A program made the translations under genes and the position numbers. Below, one piece after another: positions 9,803-22,000 of a stretch of DNA of 64,000 bases; position 1 is the stretch's first letter; each line of letters starts with the position of its first letter. The notes beneath the pieces are model-generated. The model was not told the DNA's origin and did no database searches. It saw nothing but the letters and a program-made list of their open reading frames with translations. Source of the stretch: Puccinellia tenuiflora (lineage: Eukaryota; Streptophyta; Magnoliopsida; Poales; Poaceae). The DNA lies in the NCBI GenBank assembly GCA_012064385.1, contig QRDG01000417.1, forward strand, positions 748,656 through 812,655. The letters run 5' to 3'.

Positions 9803-12800
9803 TCAGGCCGTCGCGCCTCCTGAGGTGCCCGCTCCGTCCACGGCAGCTTCCGCCTCCAGGGCGCCTTCCTCGCCGTCACCTTCGTCTTCATCGACCAAGA
9901 CTTGGTCGTACTTCCTGGCGAGCGCATCAGCGGCCTCCCCCGCCTTGCTGCGGATCTCGACCGGCCCCATCACGACCTCGAGGTCGAACGAGGGCCAGAG
10001 CTTCAGGAGGTTGCTGAAGACGCGGCTGGTGGCGAGTACGAGGAGATCGCGGCTCTCCGCCACGACGCGCCCGTCGAAGCGCTTCGTGACCTTTTCAAGC
10101 TCCCCGTGGAATTGCCTGAATAAGTGCGTGTATGCGGCCTCGTCGTCGATCCCTCCGGAGGGAAAATGGGGGACCTCGATCCTCATGTCATCCCCGACGG
10201 CGTTCGCGCGGCAGACCAGCTCGTGGAGCATGACCTGGCGCTGGCGCGTCATCGCCCGGCCGTGCTGCGCGGTGTCTCGCGCTTGCTCCGCGCGGTCCGT
10301 AGCCGGCCCCACCTGCTGCTGGAGGTCGCTCAGGTCCGCCTTCAGGGCGGCGATCTCCCTCTCCGCGCGAGTCAGCGCCTCCTTGGTGCGCTGGAGGCGA
10401 GAGGTCAACTCCTTCTCCGACTTCTCGAGCCCTTCGATCTGGTGCAGGAACTCGTTGCGCTTGATTGTGAAGCGCTCTTCCTGCTTCTTGGCCTTGGCGT
10501 CGTAATCATTGGCGAGGCTCTCGCGGATGCGCTCAACCTTGGCGTCGGCCTCCTCCTGGGTCCGCTTCTGCTTCAGCGCAAGGTCGGCGTTGGCCTTGTC
10601 GTGGCGCTCCTTGCGGGTGGCCTCGCTCCTGGCCACCGAGTTCTCGCGCTCCTGCAGCTGCCCCTCGCGGGTGGCCTGCTCCTCCTCCAGCAAGTGGACC
10701 TGCTCCTCGCGCTGGTCCAGCTCCTTCTCCTGGAGGGAGAGCTCTTCCTCGCGCTTCTTCAGCTCGGCCTCACGAGGCGCCAGCTGCCCCTCGCGGGCGT
10801 CTAGCAGCTCGCGGAGCTCCTTCAGGCTAACCCTTGCGGCCTCAGACTCGGCGGCGAATTTTTGCTCGGCGGCCGCTAGCTCTTGATGCTTGGCATCGGT
10901 CTCCGCCTCCAGCATCTCCCGGGCGGCGTCCAGCTGGTCCATGACCTCAGCCGCCTCCCGCTTGACGCTGTCGCGGGTCTCCTTCGCGAAGCGCATCGCT
11001 TCTTCGCGCGCCGCCTGGGCCGTCGCGTCCTGCCGATGGCACATCTCCACCCTCTCGTGGAGGAGGGCCCAGGCGTCAGCCAGCCTTGTCCGCTCCTCCT
11101 CCCGGGCGCGCTCCTCCTCAGCGTATTGCACCTCCAGCTCGTCAAGCGCCCGCCGTGCTTGGCCGAAGACAACCCTGCGGCGAGCCGCGCGAGGGCGCGG
11201 CTCCTGCAGCGCCAAGGTCCCCGCGTCGTCGCGGGGCGCAGAGGCCTCGACACTCGTCGAGGCACCTGGGGCCTCCTGCCTTGGGCTCACGGCCGTTTCT
11301 GGTACGGCCTGGGGGCTGGCGCGGTTGCCTCCCTCGTTGCCCAAGGCAAGAGCCCTCTGGGGGCTGGGCGTCCTCTCACCCCCGGCTCCGCCGCTCGGGG
11401 ACTCCAGGGGCGCCTCCACCTCCTGCTCTTCAGGGGCGCTCCCCGCCCCTTCCGTGGTGGCCGCGTCTGCCGCGGCCTCGGGCGCATCCGCCCTCCTCGT
11501 GGGAGCCTCCTCCGCCTTTGGAGGCGGCTCCATGACGATCACTTCGTCCACCTCTTCCTCTTCCGCGTGGTGCTCGACCGCGGGTGGAGAGGCAGCTCGA
11601 GTTGGCGGCGGCGTCGCCACCTCAATCTCCTCCTCCGCGCGGTGCCCAACCACGCGGGGAGAAGCAGCCCTAGCTGGAGGCGACATCGCCTCTTCAACCA
11701 CCACCACCTCCACGCGGTGCTCACCCACGGGAGGAACAGCCTCTCGCTGAGGCTCGTCGGCCGTTTGCCGCGGCTCGTCAGCCGCCTGCTGCGGCTTTTT
11801 GGTCGCCTGCCGCGGCTCTTCGGCCGCCCACTGCGGCTCATCGGCCACAGGCGTCTCCTCGGCGGCGCTGGCGGTCTCCCCAAGCTTGCGGAGGCGCCGC
11901 CTCTTCGGCGCCGCGGGTACGCTAAAGAAACACAAGCAAAGCAAAGACCCTTCAGGAGGAGATTCTCAGAAGCAAATGCCGAAAGAAGAGAAAGAGCCAA
12001 ACTTACTCGTCGGCCGCTCTCCACACCCTCTTCTTCCCCTTGGGCGGCTGGAGGGAGCTCGCTCCGGCCTCTTCGGGAGGCGCCGCCGCTTTCTCGGGAG
12101 GAGCCTCCCTCGAGGCGGCCCCGGCGTCCCTGTCGTGGAGGGCCTTGGTGCGGGTCTCGTGGCGCCCTGTCCTGCTGCTGCCCTCCTCCTCCGTGGGGCG
12201 CTGGGAACGAACCACGCGGAAGACGTCCTCGTCGCCGCTAGAGGAGATCTCCTGGAGGTCCATGCCGGGCGGCGCGTTCCTTGAACCTGCGTCGCCCCCC
12301 GAGGGGTCGGCACCTCTCGAGGCCTCGTCCTCGCCAGAGGGGTTGGCGCCTCGGGAAGCCTCATCCTCGCCAGACTCTTCATCCTCGTCCGGCTCCAGCG
12401 CGTCGCCCACCTGCTCCTGTTCCGCCGCCCACGGGTTGCGGCGGGACCCGACAAGCCTCGCGGGTCTGATGCCCCATTCATCGAAGAGGGGTAGAAGCCC
12501 ACGGGCCTCACGAATGCTCTCATCCACATAGACGAACAGCGACAAGGCGTCGTCGTTGCTTGGGGGCGAAACGGACGTCGTGGCGAAAAGGACCTTCATG
12601 ATCCATTTCAGCTCGCCTGGGGTGAGGTCGTCGGCGCTGAGGCGCATCCTATCATCTGGGCTGAGTAGGTCCACATCGGCTCCGAATGCCATTGAAGAGG
12701 AGCAATGCGGCGTGCAACAAAATCCATTGCCACCATCCGGCCGGTGAGCCCGGCCTCTCGGAGCACCTGAATACGCTCGTATACCGCCTCAAGCTTAGGG

Positions 12801-13433
12801 CCCTCGAAGTCACCGCTCGCCCAACGCGCCCACTTCCTTGGAGGCGCCACGGGTACCTCCAGGTTGCGGTTCGACGACTTGGTGCCGACAAAAAGCCATT
12901 TCTGGCGGAACTTCTCCACCTTCTTCGTCACCTCGGTGATGGCATTCTCACCCTACCACGCGATGGGGATGTATTCTTCACTTCTGGCGGCGGCAATGCG
13001 GAAGGAGACGCATCCAAGCCGCTCGTTCGACTTGGTGCTCCGGAGGGAGACCGACGTACGCCTCGCAGAGGTAGGCGAAGATGGCGAGAATGAGCACGGA
13101 GTTGGGGTGGAGGTGAAGAAGTTGGATCCGGTACGCTTCAAGGATCGCCAGGAGGAAGCTGGAGAAGGGAGGAACGAGGCCGGCGTAGAGTGTGTGAAAG
13201 AAGATGGGGTAGTACCCCGCGCCGACCTTGCTGCTGCCGGGCGCTATGCTGGTGGCACCGAGCTCGTGGGTGTTGGCGGCTACCAGGTGCCGCACCTTGG
13301 AAACCGTCGCCGCGCCGACAAGGGACTCCGGCATCGTCCCCTGGGGCGCGGCGCCCCGCGCCGCCGCCGCAGACGTGCCGGTCTGCATCGCACCCTTGCC
13401 TTTTTGGCCATCGGTTGCCCTCTTGGGAGCCAT
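9803..13433 (-). pseudogene. Antisense accessory gene (aORF) of the first Tat element
   Basis: This gene runs opposite to gag-pol. From the ATG at 13433 the N-terminal 150 residues include the plant domain annotated as 'putative gypsy type transposon' (PF04195), with the core LHPNSVLILAIFAYLCEA. Downstream the frame shifts near 13000, hits a TAG near 12953 and shifts again near 12700. The next frame (12692-12007) is acidic and ends at a GTAAGT donor. An 85-nt intron (11922-12006) ends TTTCTTTAG. Splicing keeps the frame into a final exon (11921-9803) of about 705 residues, rich in Ala and Glu with a long coiled coil (about 10200-11150). Function is unknown; the family occurs in Tat retrotransposons. 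Confidence 0.8.
11922..12006 (-). other. Predicted intron in the antisense gene
   Basis: On the minus strand the donor is CGACGA|GTAAGT and the acceptor is TTTCTTTAG|CGTACC. The tract before the acceptor is pyrimidine-rich. The upstream frame would stop at once inside the donor (TAA at 12005-12003), while splicing completes a split codon and enters the long downstream frame. Confidence 0.8.
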
Positions 13434-13734
13434 GGCCGTCGGAGAAGGAGCTTGAAGACGAAGACCTCGGAAGCGATGCGCTCTGAGAGGAAGGAGAAGT
13501 TTGCGGAGGAGTTATGGGAGAAGTGACGGGCGCAGTCTGCGCGCCAGGCTTTATTGACTGGTTGCCCCGGACGTGGCGGGCCCCGCCACGTCGCCCGTTG
13601 GATCCGAGGAGGTCGTGGCCGCGGGTGCAACCGCTGCGCTCCACGTGTCGCGGCCCTGTCAGGCATCTTTGGCCCCTCGACGCTTCGCCTTCGTCCATGG
13701 GCCTCGGCGTGCCCGTCGCGGGCCCGGGGGCTAC
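13434..13734. other. Region between antisense gene start and 3' LTR
   Basis: This 300-bp GC-rich stretch must hold the antisense gene's 5' leader and probably its promoter. It ends with the polypurine tract CCCGGGGGCTAC next to the 3' LTR. I see no clear TATA box on the minus strand. Confidence 0.5.
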
Positions 13735-14795
13735 TGTCGGCACAGTGGAAACCAGGGTACCACGGGCCGGCCTGCCAGGGCCCACAAGATTCTTTGGATG
13801 ATTTTCGCTAAGGACCAGGTTCTCCAAGCCTGGCGAGCCTCGCGAGGGTATTCCCCTCGCGAGGGGTCTTTTCTCCTCGCCGAGGAGTCTCTCTCTTGGC
13901 GAGGGATCGCAACTCGACGAGGTGTCTCCGACGCCACCCGCATTTCTGCTAAGGACCAAGCCGAAGGGCTTGGCGAGGTTTTTCGCCTCGCCGAGGCTCC
14001 TTCCTCACGAAGCCATCCCTGCCTCCGCGGCAGAGCGCACATGGGCTCTGCGCCATGTGCAGAGTGACGCGCGCGCCTGCGCGCGATGACGACGACGCCG
14101 CAGTTGCCGTTCCCATGTATAAAGGAGTCAACAAAGCAGCACCAAGCAAAGCGGACAACGAGTATTGCAACTTCGGTGATAAGGGAACCGTCTGCAGCTA
14201 CGCTCCAAGGGCGACATCACCGTAGGACCCGTTCCGCCTCCGCAGCGCCAGCCCGCCGCCCGTTGGACGGTGGCCTTTTCCAGCTTTGGTGACGCCGTCC
14301 CTGCCCTGGACCGGGTCCATGGCCTTCACCTTTCTGGTGGACTTCACCTTTATGGTGCACCGCGCCTCCTCCTTCGTCGCCGTGTGGTAACCCTTCCCGC
14401 CCAAATGTTTGGGCGGAAGAGGTCCGAGACGCCTATAAGAGGAGAAGGGGCGCGCCCAAGCAGGGGGTTCGATTCGGGATCTGGGAGCTTAGACGAAACC
14501 CTAGATCTGAAGACTAGCAGGTAGCCATTGTTAGCCACCTCGAGCTCGACAAGCTCTCCTAGTACTGTGAACTCTCCAAGCAGTGCAATACACCAAAGCA
14601 GGACGTAGGGGTTTATCTCCACAAGAGGGCCCTGAACCTGGGTAAGACCGAGTGTTCCATCTCTGCAGTGCTGTCCCGCAGCGATTCCGACGAGCATCGT
14701 CGCCGGAGCACGTTGAGGGTTTGTTTGATTCCATGTTCAGCCCCTTACTCGACCCTTCTCGAGACACACCCAGTTCCTGGGACAGTTCTCCGACA
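13735..14795 (+). repeat. 3' LTR of the first Tat element
   Basis: It starts TGTCGGCA and ends CCGACA. It is homologous along its length to 1-1063 but clearly diverged, most strongly in the stretch corresponding to 480-560 of the 5' LTR. A TATA-like CTATAAGA lies at about 14433-14440, with the conserved palindrome upstream. Confidence 0.92.
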
Positions 14796-15381
14796 GCTAC
14801 GAAGACATTGCCGGGAGCCACCAATTGAGGTGTGGTGTGTGCCTCGGCCTTGGGCATCGAGTCTTGGTGGCTCGGTGCATTTGGTGAAGACCCTCCAACT
14901 TGTGGAGTGAGCTTCATCCTTGTAAAGGTTCTAGTTGTCAACCTCAACGGCAACATAGTGACAAGTGCCTCGCCACATTGGTGGTAAGACACAACGGAGA
15001 TACGGTGTGCCATATCAAGGCTACTCGGTGTTTCACATTGGTGAACACCGCGTCGCTCCAACGGAGACTAGCTTCCATTGGGAAGTGAACTTCGGGATAA
15101 ATCATCGTCTCCATGTGCCTCGGTATTTCTATCCCGAGCTTCTTACTTATGCTATTTACTTTGTGATAGACATCGAGCTTAAAGTCATATATCTTGCTAT
15201 CACCTAGTTGATTATATTGCTTAGCATAAGTGTTGGTGCACATAGGTGAACCTAGCTAGTTTAGATTTTGCCTTGATAAATTAAACGTAAGTTTTATTCC
15301 GCATTTATTCAAGCCTTAACCGTAATAATTTTAAATCGCGTATTCACCCCCCCCCCTCTAGGCGACATCCGTATCCTTTCA
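14796..15381 (+). repeat. LTR retrotransposon fragment (3' end of an LTR)
   Basis: The segment ends with a pyrimidine tract, then CTAGGCGACATCC and CCTTTCA. I recognise this as the U5 end of a common Triticeae LTR. Upstream is AT-rich untranslated sequence (15200-15330). No primer site follows, so this is a truncated piece. The start is unclear. Confidence 0.5.
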
Positions 15382-16040
15382 GAGAGCAAGGAGGCGGAGG
15401 CGGTGAAGAGGACGTAGCAGGGGAGCGTGAGGTCCCTGGCGACGGGGATGACGACGGAGGCGAGCGTGATGTCCGTGACACGCTGGGGGGCTTCGAATTT
15501 GACGATGGGGGGCTTCGGATTGGAGGCCCACCACGTCGGTGCGGTGGGGAGGGGGAGGCAGAGGGTGCTCAGCTTGAAGGAGGCGCGCTCCATCTTCGTC
15601 GACCTTCTGCATCCGACCTGAGCGCGCACGGGGAGGCGGTTCGAGGAGGACGCGCGTGTGGGGGCTCCGTCTCTGTCGAGCAGGAGATGCGCTGGAGCGT
15701 CGGCCGACAGCGGACTGGTGGAGCTGAGCACGGGGGGCTTTGGTGTGTGACTGCGCGACCAGAGCGTCGGCGACGGCGGCCTGCCCTGCACCTGACCGAG
15801 CACAGGGGGGCATCGGTGCGCGGCTGCACGACCAGAGCGTCGGCGATGGCGGCCTGCCAGCACCTGACCGAGCACAGGGGTGCTTCGGTGCGGTGGCCTT
15901 CCGACGCTCGTCACCACGGAAGGAGAACAGCGCCACGGGGGGCTTCGTCTACGGATAAGGCACAGACGAACTGCATGTGTGGCTGTCATTAGGATAAGAC
16001 CACCAGATCTGGATCTCATGTGTGGCAGCTGGAGCGGAGG
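15382..16040. other. GC-rich sequence inside the CACTA remnant
   Basis: A minus-strand open frame of 266 codons (16109-15309) covers this stretch, but part of it runs through the LTR fragment and the tandem repeat, so I do not call it a gene. A stretch near 15420-15600 (minus) has protein-like composition (PPIVKFEAPQRVTDITLASV) and could be a captured gene fragment. A 73-bp repeat with two copies lies at 15757-15900. Confidence 0.35.
15757..15900 (+). repeat. 73-bp tandem repeat, two copies
   Basis: GACCAGAGCGTCGGCG occurs at 15757 and 15830, followed in both by a GGCGGCCTGCC and ACCTGACCGAGCACAGGGG context with small indels. Confidence 0.75.
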
Positions 16041-16379
16041 TACCCGTGGCGTAGGAAGGTGGGGTGCGCCAGATAAGTGAAGCCCCCACGGGTACGTAGC
16101 TGGGAGCACGGCTAGCCGTGGCGCAGCAACTTAGGATGCGCCAACAGTGGTGCGATACCCGTGGCGCATGAGATTTGTGTGCGCCATGGGTAAGGAGGAG
16201 GTATACCAGATAGCCTGGCCACCACATAGCCGTGGCGTATCCAATTTTTGGTGCGCCACGGGTAAGACACTACACGTGGCGCACCGTTTTTTCGTGCGCG
16301 ACGGCTATATACCCGTGGCGCACCGTCATTTTGGTGCGCCACGGCTATTTTTTCACCTATAACCATTTTCCTACTCGTG
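16041..16379 (-). mobile_element. CACTA-type transposon terminus with subterminal repeats
   Basis: Many copies of the short words CCCGTGGCGCACC and GGTGCGCCACGG alternate in both directions, the usual subterminal repeat pattern of Triticeae CACTA elements. The outer end reads, on the minus strand, CACGAGTAGGAAAA, a one- or two-base variant of the CACTAGTAGAAAA terminus. I see no matching opposite terminus, so this is a remnant with the element extending leftwards. Confidence 0.65.
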
Positions 16380-18834
16380 CAATGAGCTCATTTTGAGATT
16401 AATAATCACAAAGTGCATGTTCAAATTTATATGCAATTGATGAATAGAAAGCCAATCCATAGGAATTAGGAAGACTATTCCTTTGATCCAAACGCAATCC
16501 ATAAAAAAAACTAAATGTTGGAATCCAGCAAAAGTCTTGTGAAATTCGCAGAATCCAAAGAGACCCTTAAATATGGATCAAGATAAACTACGAAGAAGAA
16601 CAATCGGACATACCAAGTCCAGACAAATTGGATGCGCTCTCAAAACTAGGAAAGTTGCCACGGAGGAAAATATGTCTTGACTCATAGGTGTGAATGCACC
16701 CACTACACAATAATCACATTTTAAAATTTCAAAAATTCAAACAAAAATTTGGGTATACGTTCGAACATTGCTCGCAAACAATGAATCCCCAAAAAAAATA
16801 CATTTTTATGGCATTGTAAAAAAAACAATTTCTAGCGCTTCAAAATGACTTTTTACGAAACATTGTTTTATATTTTTTCTCGAAATAGGCTTTCGCCCAG
16901 CTATATAAATATAGCAACCAACCGATACACGTTTGAAACTAATGCTGGGGCAAACAGCACAAACAAGCCCAAAAGAACAAAAAAAGAGAAAAAAAGAGAA
17001 AACAATGCCGACAACGGCGGATCAACGAAAAAGAAGGCGACTCGTAACCGTTGCGTCCTCCGAAGAATTCCCACCATGAGCCTAGCACTCCGAATCGCCG
17101 CGTACCAAGCAACACCTTCAAGAAGGAAAGCGACGATGACGACGCTGCTGCCCGAACTGGTCCTAGGGTTTCCCCCGGTACGCTACAGGTAGTGGGGAAG
17201 AGGTACACCTGACGCGCTTCAGGAAGGATCGGCGACACTCGCGAGCGTCACCGCGTCGGTGTCAAGATGACAGGGAGTTCTCCCGACCCCCAAAAAACCA
17301 CATCTCTGGACAATCCGTAGTGCTCCACCCATCTTGCCACCCATCAACATACGCCACCACGGAAGAGAAGTCACCAACGTCGTATCACCATGGCAAGCAT
17401 TGTGCGACCGGCCGAACTGAAGAGAGCCCGCCGTAGACAAGGAGCAGCAATACCACATCCACGCGGGAGGGAACAACCTCCACCGCCATAGGCGGTAGCC
17501 GACTGGACGCAGCAAGCATGAACACACCAGGCCACCATTGGAGCCGAAGGGTGGCAGCAGCACAACCACCTGGAGGACTCCTCCACCGCCGTCGGCGGGT
17601 GCCGACCGGACGCGGCAGCAGAGACACACTCTAGGCCCGGGAGGCCCGGCCGGGCCCTGGCTGGGCCCGTGAAGTCTCCGCCGCCACGCTGCTGCACGTA
17701 GGCCACCACTGCCGCTACCCGTGGTTTAGCACCAAAAGCCCGGCCGGACCGAGACGGGTCCACGAAGTTCCCGCCGCCACGCTGCAGCAGGGGTGGCGTC
17801 GTTGCCGCTACTCCCATCACAGGCTTCGTTCTTCAGTCCAACCGAGTAGCAGGGTCGAGCCTGTCCGCCCTGACCTAGATCGGGCCCAAAGGGCCCAGAT
17901 CTGGACCTGCAGGGCTCTGGCCGACTCAGCCCTGGCCACCCGTGCCACAAACGGCGGCGCCGCCGCCGCGCTCACCACCCGGCTGTCAAGCCGAACCGTC
18001 GCCGCCTGAAAGCACCGCCCGGTGCCGCGCCACCCCGCGCGAGGAGGACACCGAGGGGGGAAAAGCAGGGTGCCGCCGCCGCCGCTGCCCAGGACAAGCC
18101 CGATGACACACGCCGATGACGGCGGAGGAGAAGGGAAGAGGAGGGAGCTCTGGGGAGGGGGACCGGCGGCGCGGCTGGTCGCCCGCGCGGGGGGCGACCA
18201 GCCGCGAGAGGAGGGGAGGAAGGGAGGGAGGGGAGGAAGGGGTCGGTGGTGGCTAGAGCAGGAGGGGGAGGATGGGGAGGGAGGCGGCCGGCGGCGGCCT
18301 CGCGGAACCCTAGCCTCGCCGCGACTCGAGCTCTGGCCGCGGGCGTTATACTTTTTTACACAAGACAGAAAAGATTCACGAAATTTTGTGTACGAACATA
18401 GAATTTCATACATCCGAAATTTTTGTTCTGATATTTTTAACATTTTAAAATATATTTTTCATAATGAGCGAATCAAAATATATGAGTCAAAACACGGTAG
18501 CCAGTCACTAACCTCTTTCGAGATGAAAACAGAGTGAAAGAAGTGCTTGCTTTACGTATAAGAGAAGTTTGTGCGTGTGGTAATTCGGGCGCATGTACGG
18601 TAAACTGGCTTATTACTCACTGCTGAATGTTGATAAATGATAAGTCAACGAGAGCATGCAAGTTGAAGAGCATCTCCACGGGGCGTTTTTTTCCCTCCCA
18701 CACCGGCACCCCCTAAACGAATTCCCCAAACTCAATTAGAAACAACAAAATCTGCGAAACGGTTACAATTTCATTCAAATTTTGTTATATATTACAATAT
18801 TTGAACGAAATTAAACTAAAAACTAAACCTAGAT
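16380..18834. other. Repeat debris, no gene seen
   Basis: 16380-16840 is AT-rich with MITE-like pieces. 16860-16960 contains CTTTCGCCCAGCTATATAAA, a phrase I associate with a common Triticeae repeat of uncertain class. 17400-17650 holds two diverged copies of a GC-rich block (CACCGCC..GGCGG..GCCGAC, about 110 bp apart). 17900-18330 is GC-rich and low in complexity. 18350-18500 is AT-rich. Open frames here look compositional, with no domain I recognise. Confidence 0.4.
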
Positions 18835-19096
18835 CTACTCCGAGATGGCGGACCAGTCGAAGGTGTTGTCACTGTCATCGAGGAGGATAAGGGTGGAGGA
18901 GGAATCGGCGCGGGAGGTGGACCCGCCTTCGTGATGCGCCCGCGAGGTGGATGCGCCAGCGGCGCCGGCGGAGGTGCAGGCCGGAGGCCGCCATCGCCGA
19001 GAGCTCCACGGTCTCCAGGAAGCCGGGGGAGTCCCGCTTGATCTCGGTGGCCGACGCCACCAGAGCAAAGCTGAGGCCGGGGAACTCCCCGTCGTG

Positions 19097-22000
19097 TGTA
19101 ATGTCGCGGGTTTTTTTCCCCAAATTAGATTTTGTTTGATTTTCTTTTTGCATCAGCATGACATCATGCATCACCGCATCGCATGTTTTTGTCCGCAAAA
19201 AAAACCATTTTATTAAACCCTATTTTATTTTTCTAAATTTTTTTGGAAAAGTTTTATCGAGACAGTCGTCTCCGTTTTCTAAAATTATTTGACAAATTAA
19301 ATTTTCAAAAGAAAAAAAATGTTTTTGAGTTAGAGAGAGAGTAGCCCAAACCTGGACCAAAGCCCACCTAACCTCCAAACCCTAATCCTGCCCCTGGTAG
19401 TTTTCTTTTCCCACCCCTGCCTTTTTGCAGCCACCCTCTCCCCTTTTTCTGGTCTCGCAAAAACATCCTCCCACCTCACAGAAAGGTACTTGGTCCTTTC
19501 TTTTGGGTCCCTGGACCAAACCCTCTCTCTCCTTATCCTCTTCTTCTTTTCTTTCTTTTCTTCCTCTCTCCCTCCCCTGCCCCGCACGCCTCCTCCCCAT
19601 CACGAGCTCCCTGCTCCCGGCTCCACCTCCGTGCGCCTCCTCCTCTGCCTCCCCGCGTCCCCGTCGTCAGGAGCCCGCAGCCGCCCTCCTCGCGCCGCGT
19701 CGGCCATCCTCCGTCCTCCTCCTCGGGCGCTAGCTCGCCGCGGCCCGACCCCGGTGGCCCTCGATCCCCTGCTCGACCCGCGCGTCCCCGTCACCGTCCG
19801 CCACGTCTTCCGCCGCGCGCGGCCATGCCTCGTCGCCGCCGCCTCCGTCCTTGGCTCCTCTTTGGCCGCCCTGCTGCCAAGCTCTGCGTCCGCACCGACT
19901 CGGCCTCCTCTCCTTTGGATCCTCCCGCGCCCGACGCTGCTGTTCTCTGTGCTGGCCGTGAGCTTCTGCCGGCCGCTCCTCTGCTGCTCTGCCACCGGTG
20001 TCTCCTCAAGCTCAACCCGAGCCGAGATAGTTCTCTTCCGTTGTTGTGTGTTCATGTCCGTCACCGGCGTCCGCGTGGTGTTCGGCAAAATGCCCGCAAG
20101 GAAAACCAGAGCCCTTTTCCCACGGTTGTTCCCGTTCCCATCGTGAAGATGTTCCCCGATGTCTACGGTGTGGCCTCCCCGACGCCAAGGTCTCCGTGGA
20201 TGCGCCAAGTTCTCCGGTGCCGTGTTCGACCCCCTATGACTCCGCCAAGATCTTCCCTGACGACCGGATGACGATACAACGAGTTCTTCCACGACTACGT
20301 GCCGTGAACTCCGGAGTTCGATCCCCAATCCCCGACACCGTGAACCCCGTCAACCCCGAAGCCCGGAACGCCAAAGTCCGCTACGACTACGACCCGAGTA
20401 CGACTACTTCCACGACGTCGACTACCTCGACTACTTCAACCGGAACGACTACTTCGACTACTTCCTCTCCGATCCGAAGACGGTGGTTCCCAAATCCGAA
20501 GTTTCCCCGAATCCAATGTGCGACCCCAACCCTAACCCTATACCTTATATGCGTATCTTATAAAATCATGCATCATTAATTAACATCGCACCTTTATCCA
20601 CTTAGTCGAATTAAATCAATTTAATTAAGGAGTTTTATCCGGTGCATCTATGTTGTGCACCGATCCATTTAAAATGTTTTACCATGTGTTAGGGAATAAA
20701 ATTAGACAACCTTTAATTTGTCATGCATCATATCATAAACATGCCGCTTCTTTTGCCATAGAAGTAAAATGCATCTTTTGTGTTTCCGGTGTTCGTTGCT
20801 TTTTCGGGAATAGGACGTTGAGTTGATGTGAGCAACGACAGGTTCTGCTACTCTACCGGATTGCAGGCAAGTGATACTCCCTTGCCATCTTCGCTTGTTT
20901 TCTGTCTCTCACACGTCCTATCTTTTGTTCCTTGCTAGCCTTATATTGCGATGCTTGTGTCTCGATCCTATTTGCATGTTTACCTTGCAGCCATGATATG
21001 CCCCACCCTCACATCCTATTACCCTGTTGCTTGTTTACCTGTTGGCTTTTTGCGAGTCGTAGTGCATGCTTATGTTTGTATTGCTCGAGTCCTATTCTAG
21101 TTATGTTTTAATTTGATAGATGGGTTAAATTCACATGATAATCTTTAATGTTTGGCGATGGGATATAATTAATAAAGATAAGGCACCGGCGGAAGGCCAA
21201 TCGTGGCGTTTTGTTCTGCTAGTGTCGCCTAGGACCCGAGTTCTTGTCCTCTGATCCAAGACTGAGTGCACTACCCACATGTGGGAGGAAATGGGACTCC
21301 CCTCGACCTAGTACCGGATCTGCAGCCTTGTCCAGGGCGCCACAAGTAGTTCGGGTGTTTCCATTTGCGCGACGCTTTATTTATTTGTGATGCAGGTACG
21401 GATGGGACGCCTCCGGGACTTATACGTGATGGTTACTTACGGTAGGGCTTGCGGCATGGGCGTTTACCGCATGTGGAAGGAGGGCAATCGTATGAGTGTT
21501 TCTCCCGAAGCCGTGCGCGCAACGGTTAGGTCCACCTCGGAGCTTCGGCCGGACTTTCAAGGTGGGCAAGACCTAGCTAGGTGGTTCCCTGGACAAGTGT
21601 GGTAGTGAAGGAAAGTGTAGTGTCGGATACCCTGCCGGTACACCATAGGAAGTGTGCTAATAGCTGGCAACAAGGGTTGAAGTGCGTGTGGTTACATTTG
21701 TGCACCCCTGCAGGGTTAAATCTTTTCGAAAAGCCGTGTCCGCGGTTATGGACGACTTGGTGAAATGTGCTGGCTAACAAGATCATAGACAACTTACACC
21801 TAATGATTATAATTTGACTAGTAAGATAGATTACTTCAATAATAACCTATAAAATTTGCCAACTGTGTGAGTGCCTTTGGGCTTGCTGCTCGTGGATTAA
21901 CCGGGCTGGTAAGGAATTGGCTGGGTATGTTTGGTGTTAGCATAGTTGGTTCCCTATGCGCTCTCTTATCTCCTCTCTATTAGACGAAAGTTGTAGCGTG

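Larger units (their letters stand above)
1..14795 (+). mobile_element. Tat-lineage Ty3/Gypsy LTR retrotransposon, decayed, nested
   Basis: This is a near-complete element. The order is 5' LTR, primer-binding site, gag, protease, RT, RNase H, integrase, long spacer, antisense accessory gene, polypurine tract (about 13720-13734) and 3' LTR. The order RT-RNase H-integrase defines Gypsy. The extra antisense gene carrying the 'putative gypsy type transposon' domain is typical of the Tat lineage. The first base of the 5' LTR lies just outside the window, so the target duplication cannot be tested; the five bases after the 3' LTR are GCTAC. Coding regions carry many frameshifts and stops, so the copy is dead. 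A solo LTR of the same family is inserted at 7373-8451. Confidence 0.9.

Noticed and set aside
10883..12284. Plus-strand open frames up to 452 codons over the antisense gene
   Set aside because: The minus strand has the coiled-coil pattern, splice sites and domain; the plus frames are Leu/Arg/Ser-rich shadows.
15309..16109. 266-codon minus-strand frame
   Set aside because: It runs through an LTR end and tandem repeats and cannot be one gene; only a short part might be a captured fragment.
19600..20330. Open frames in both strands near 19490-20330
   Set aside because: They lie within the 3.4-kb solo LTR and have low-complexity composition.
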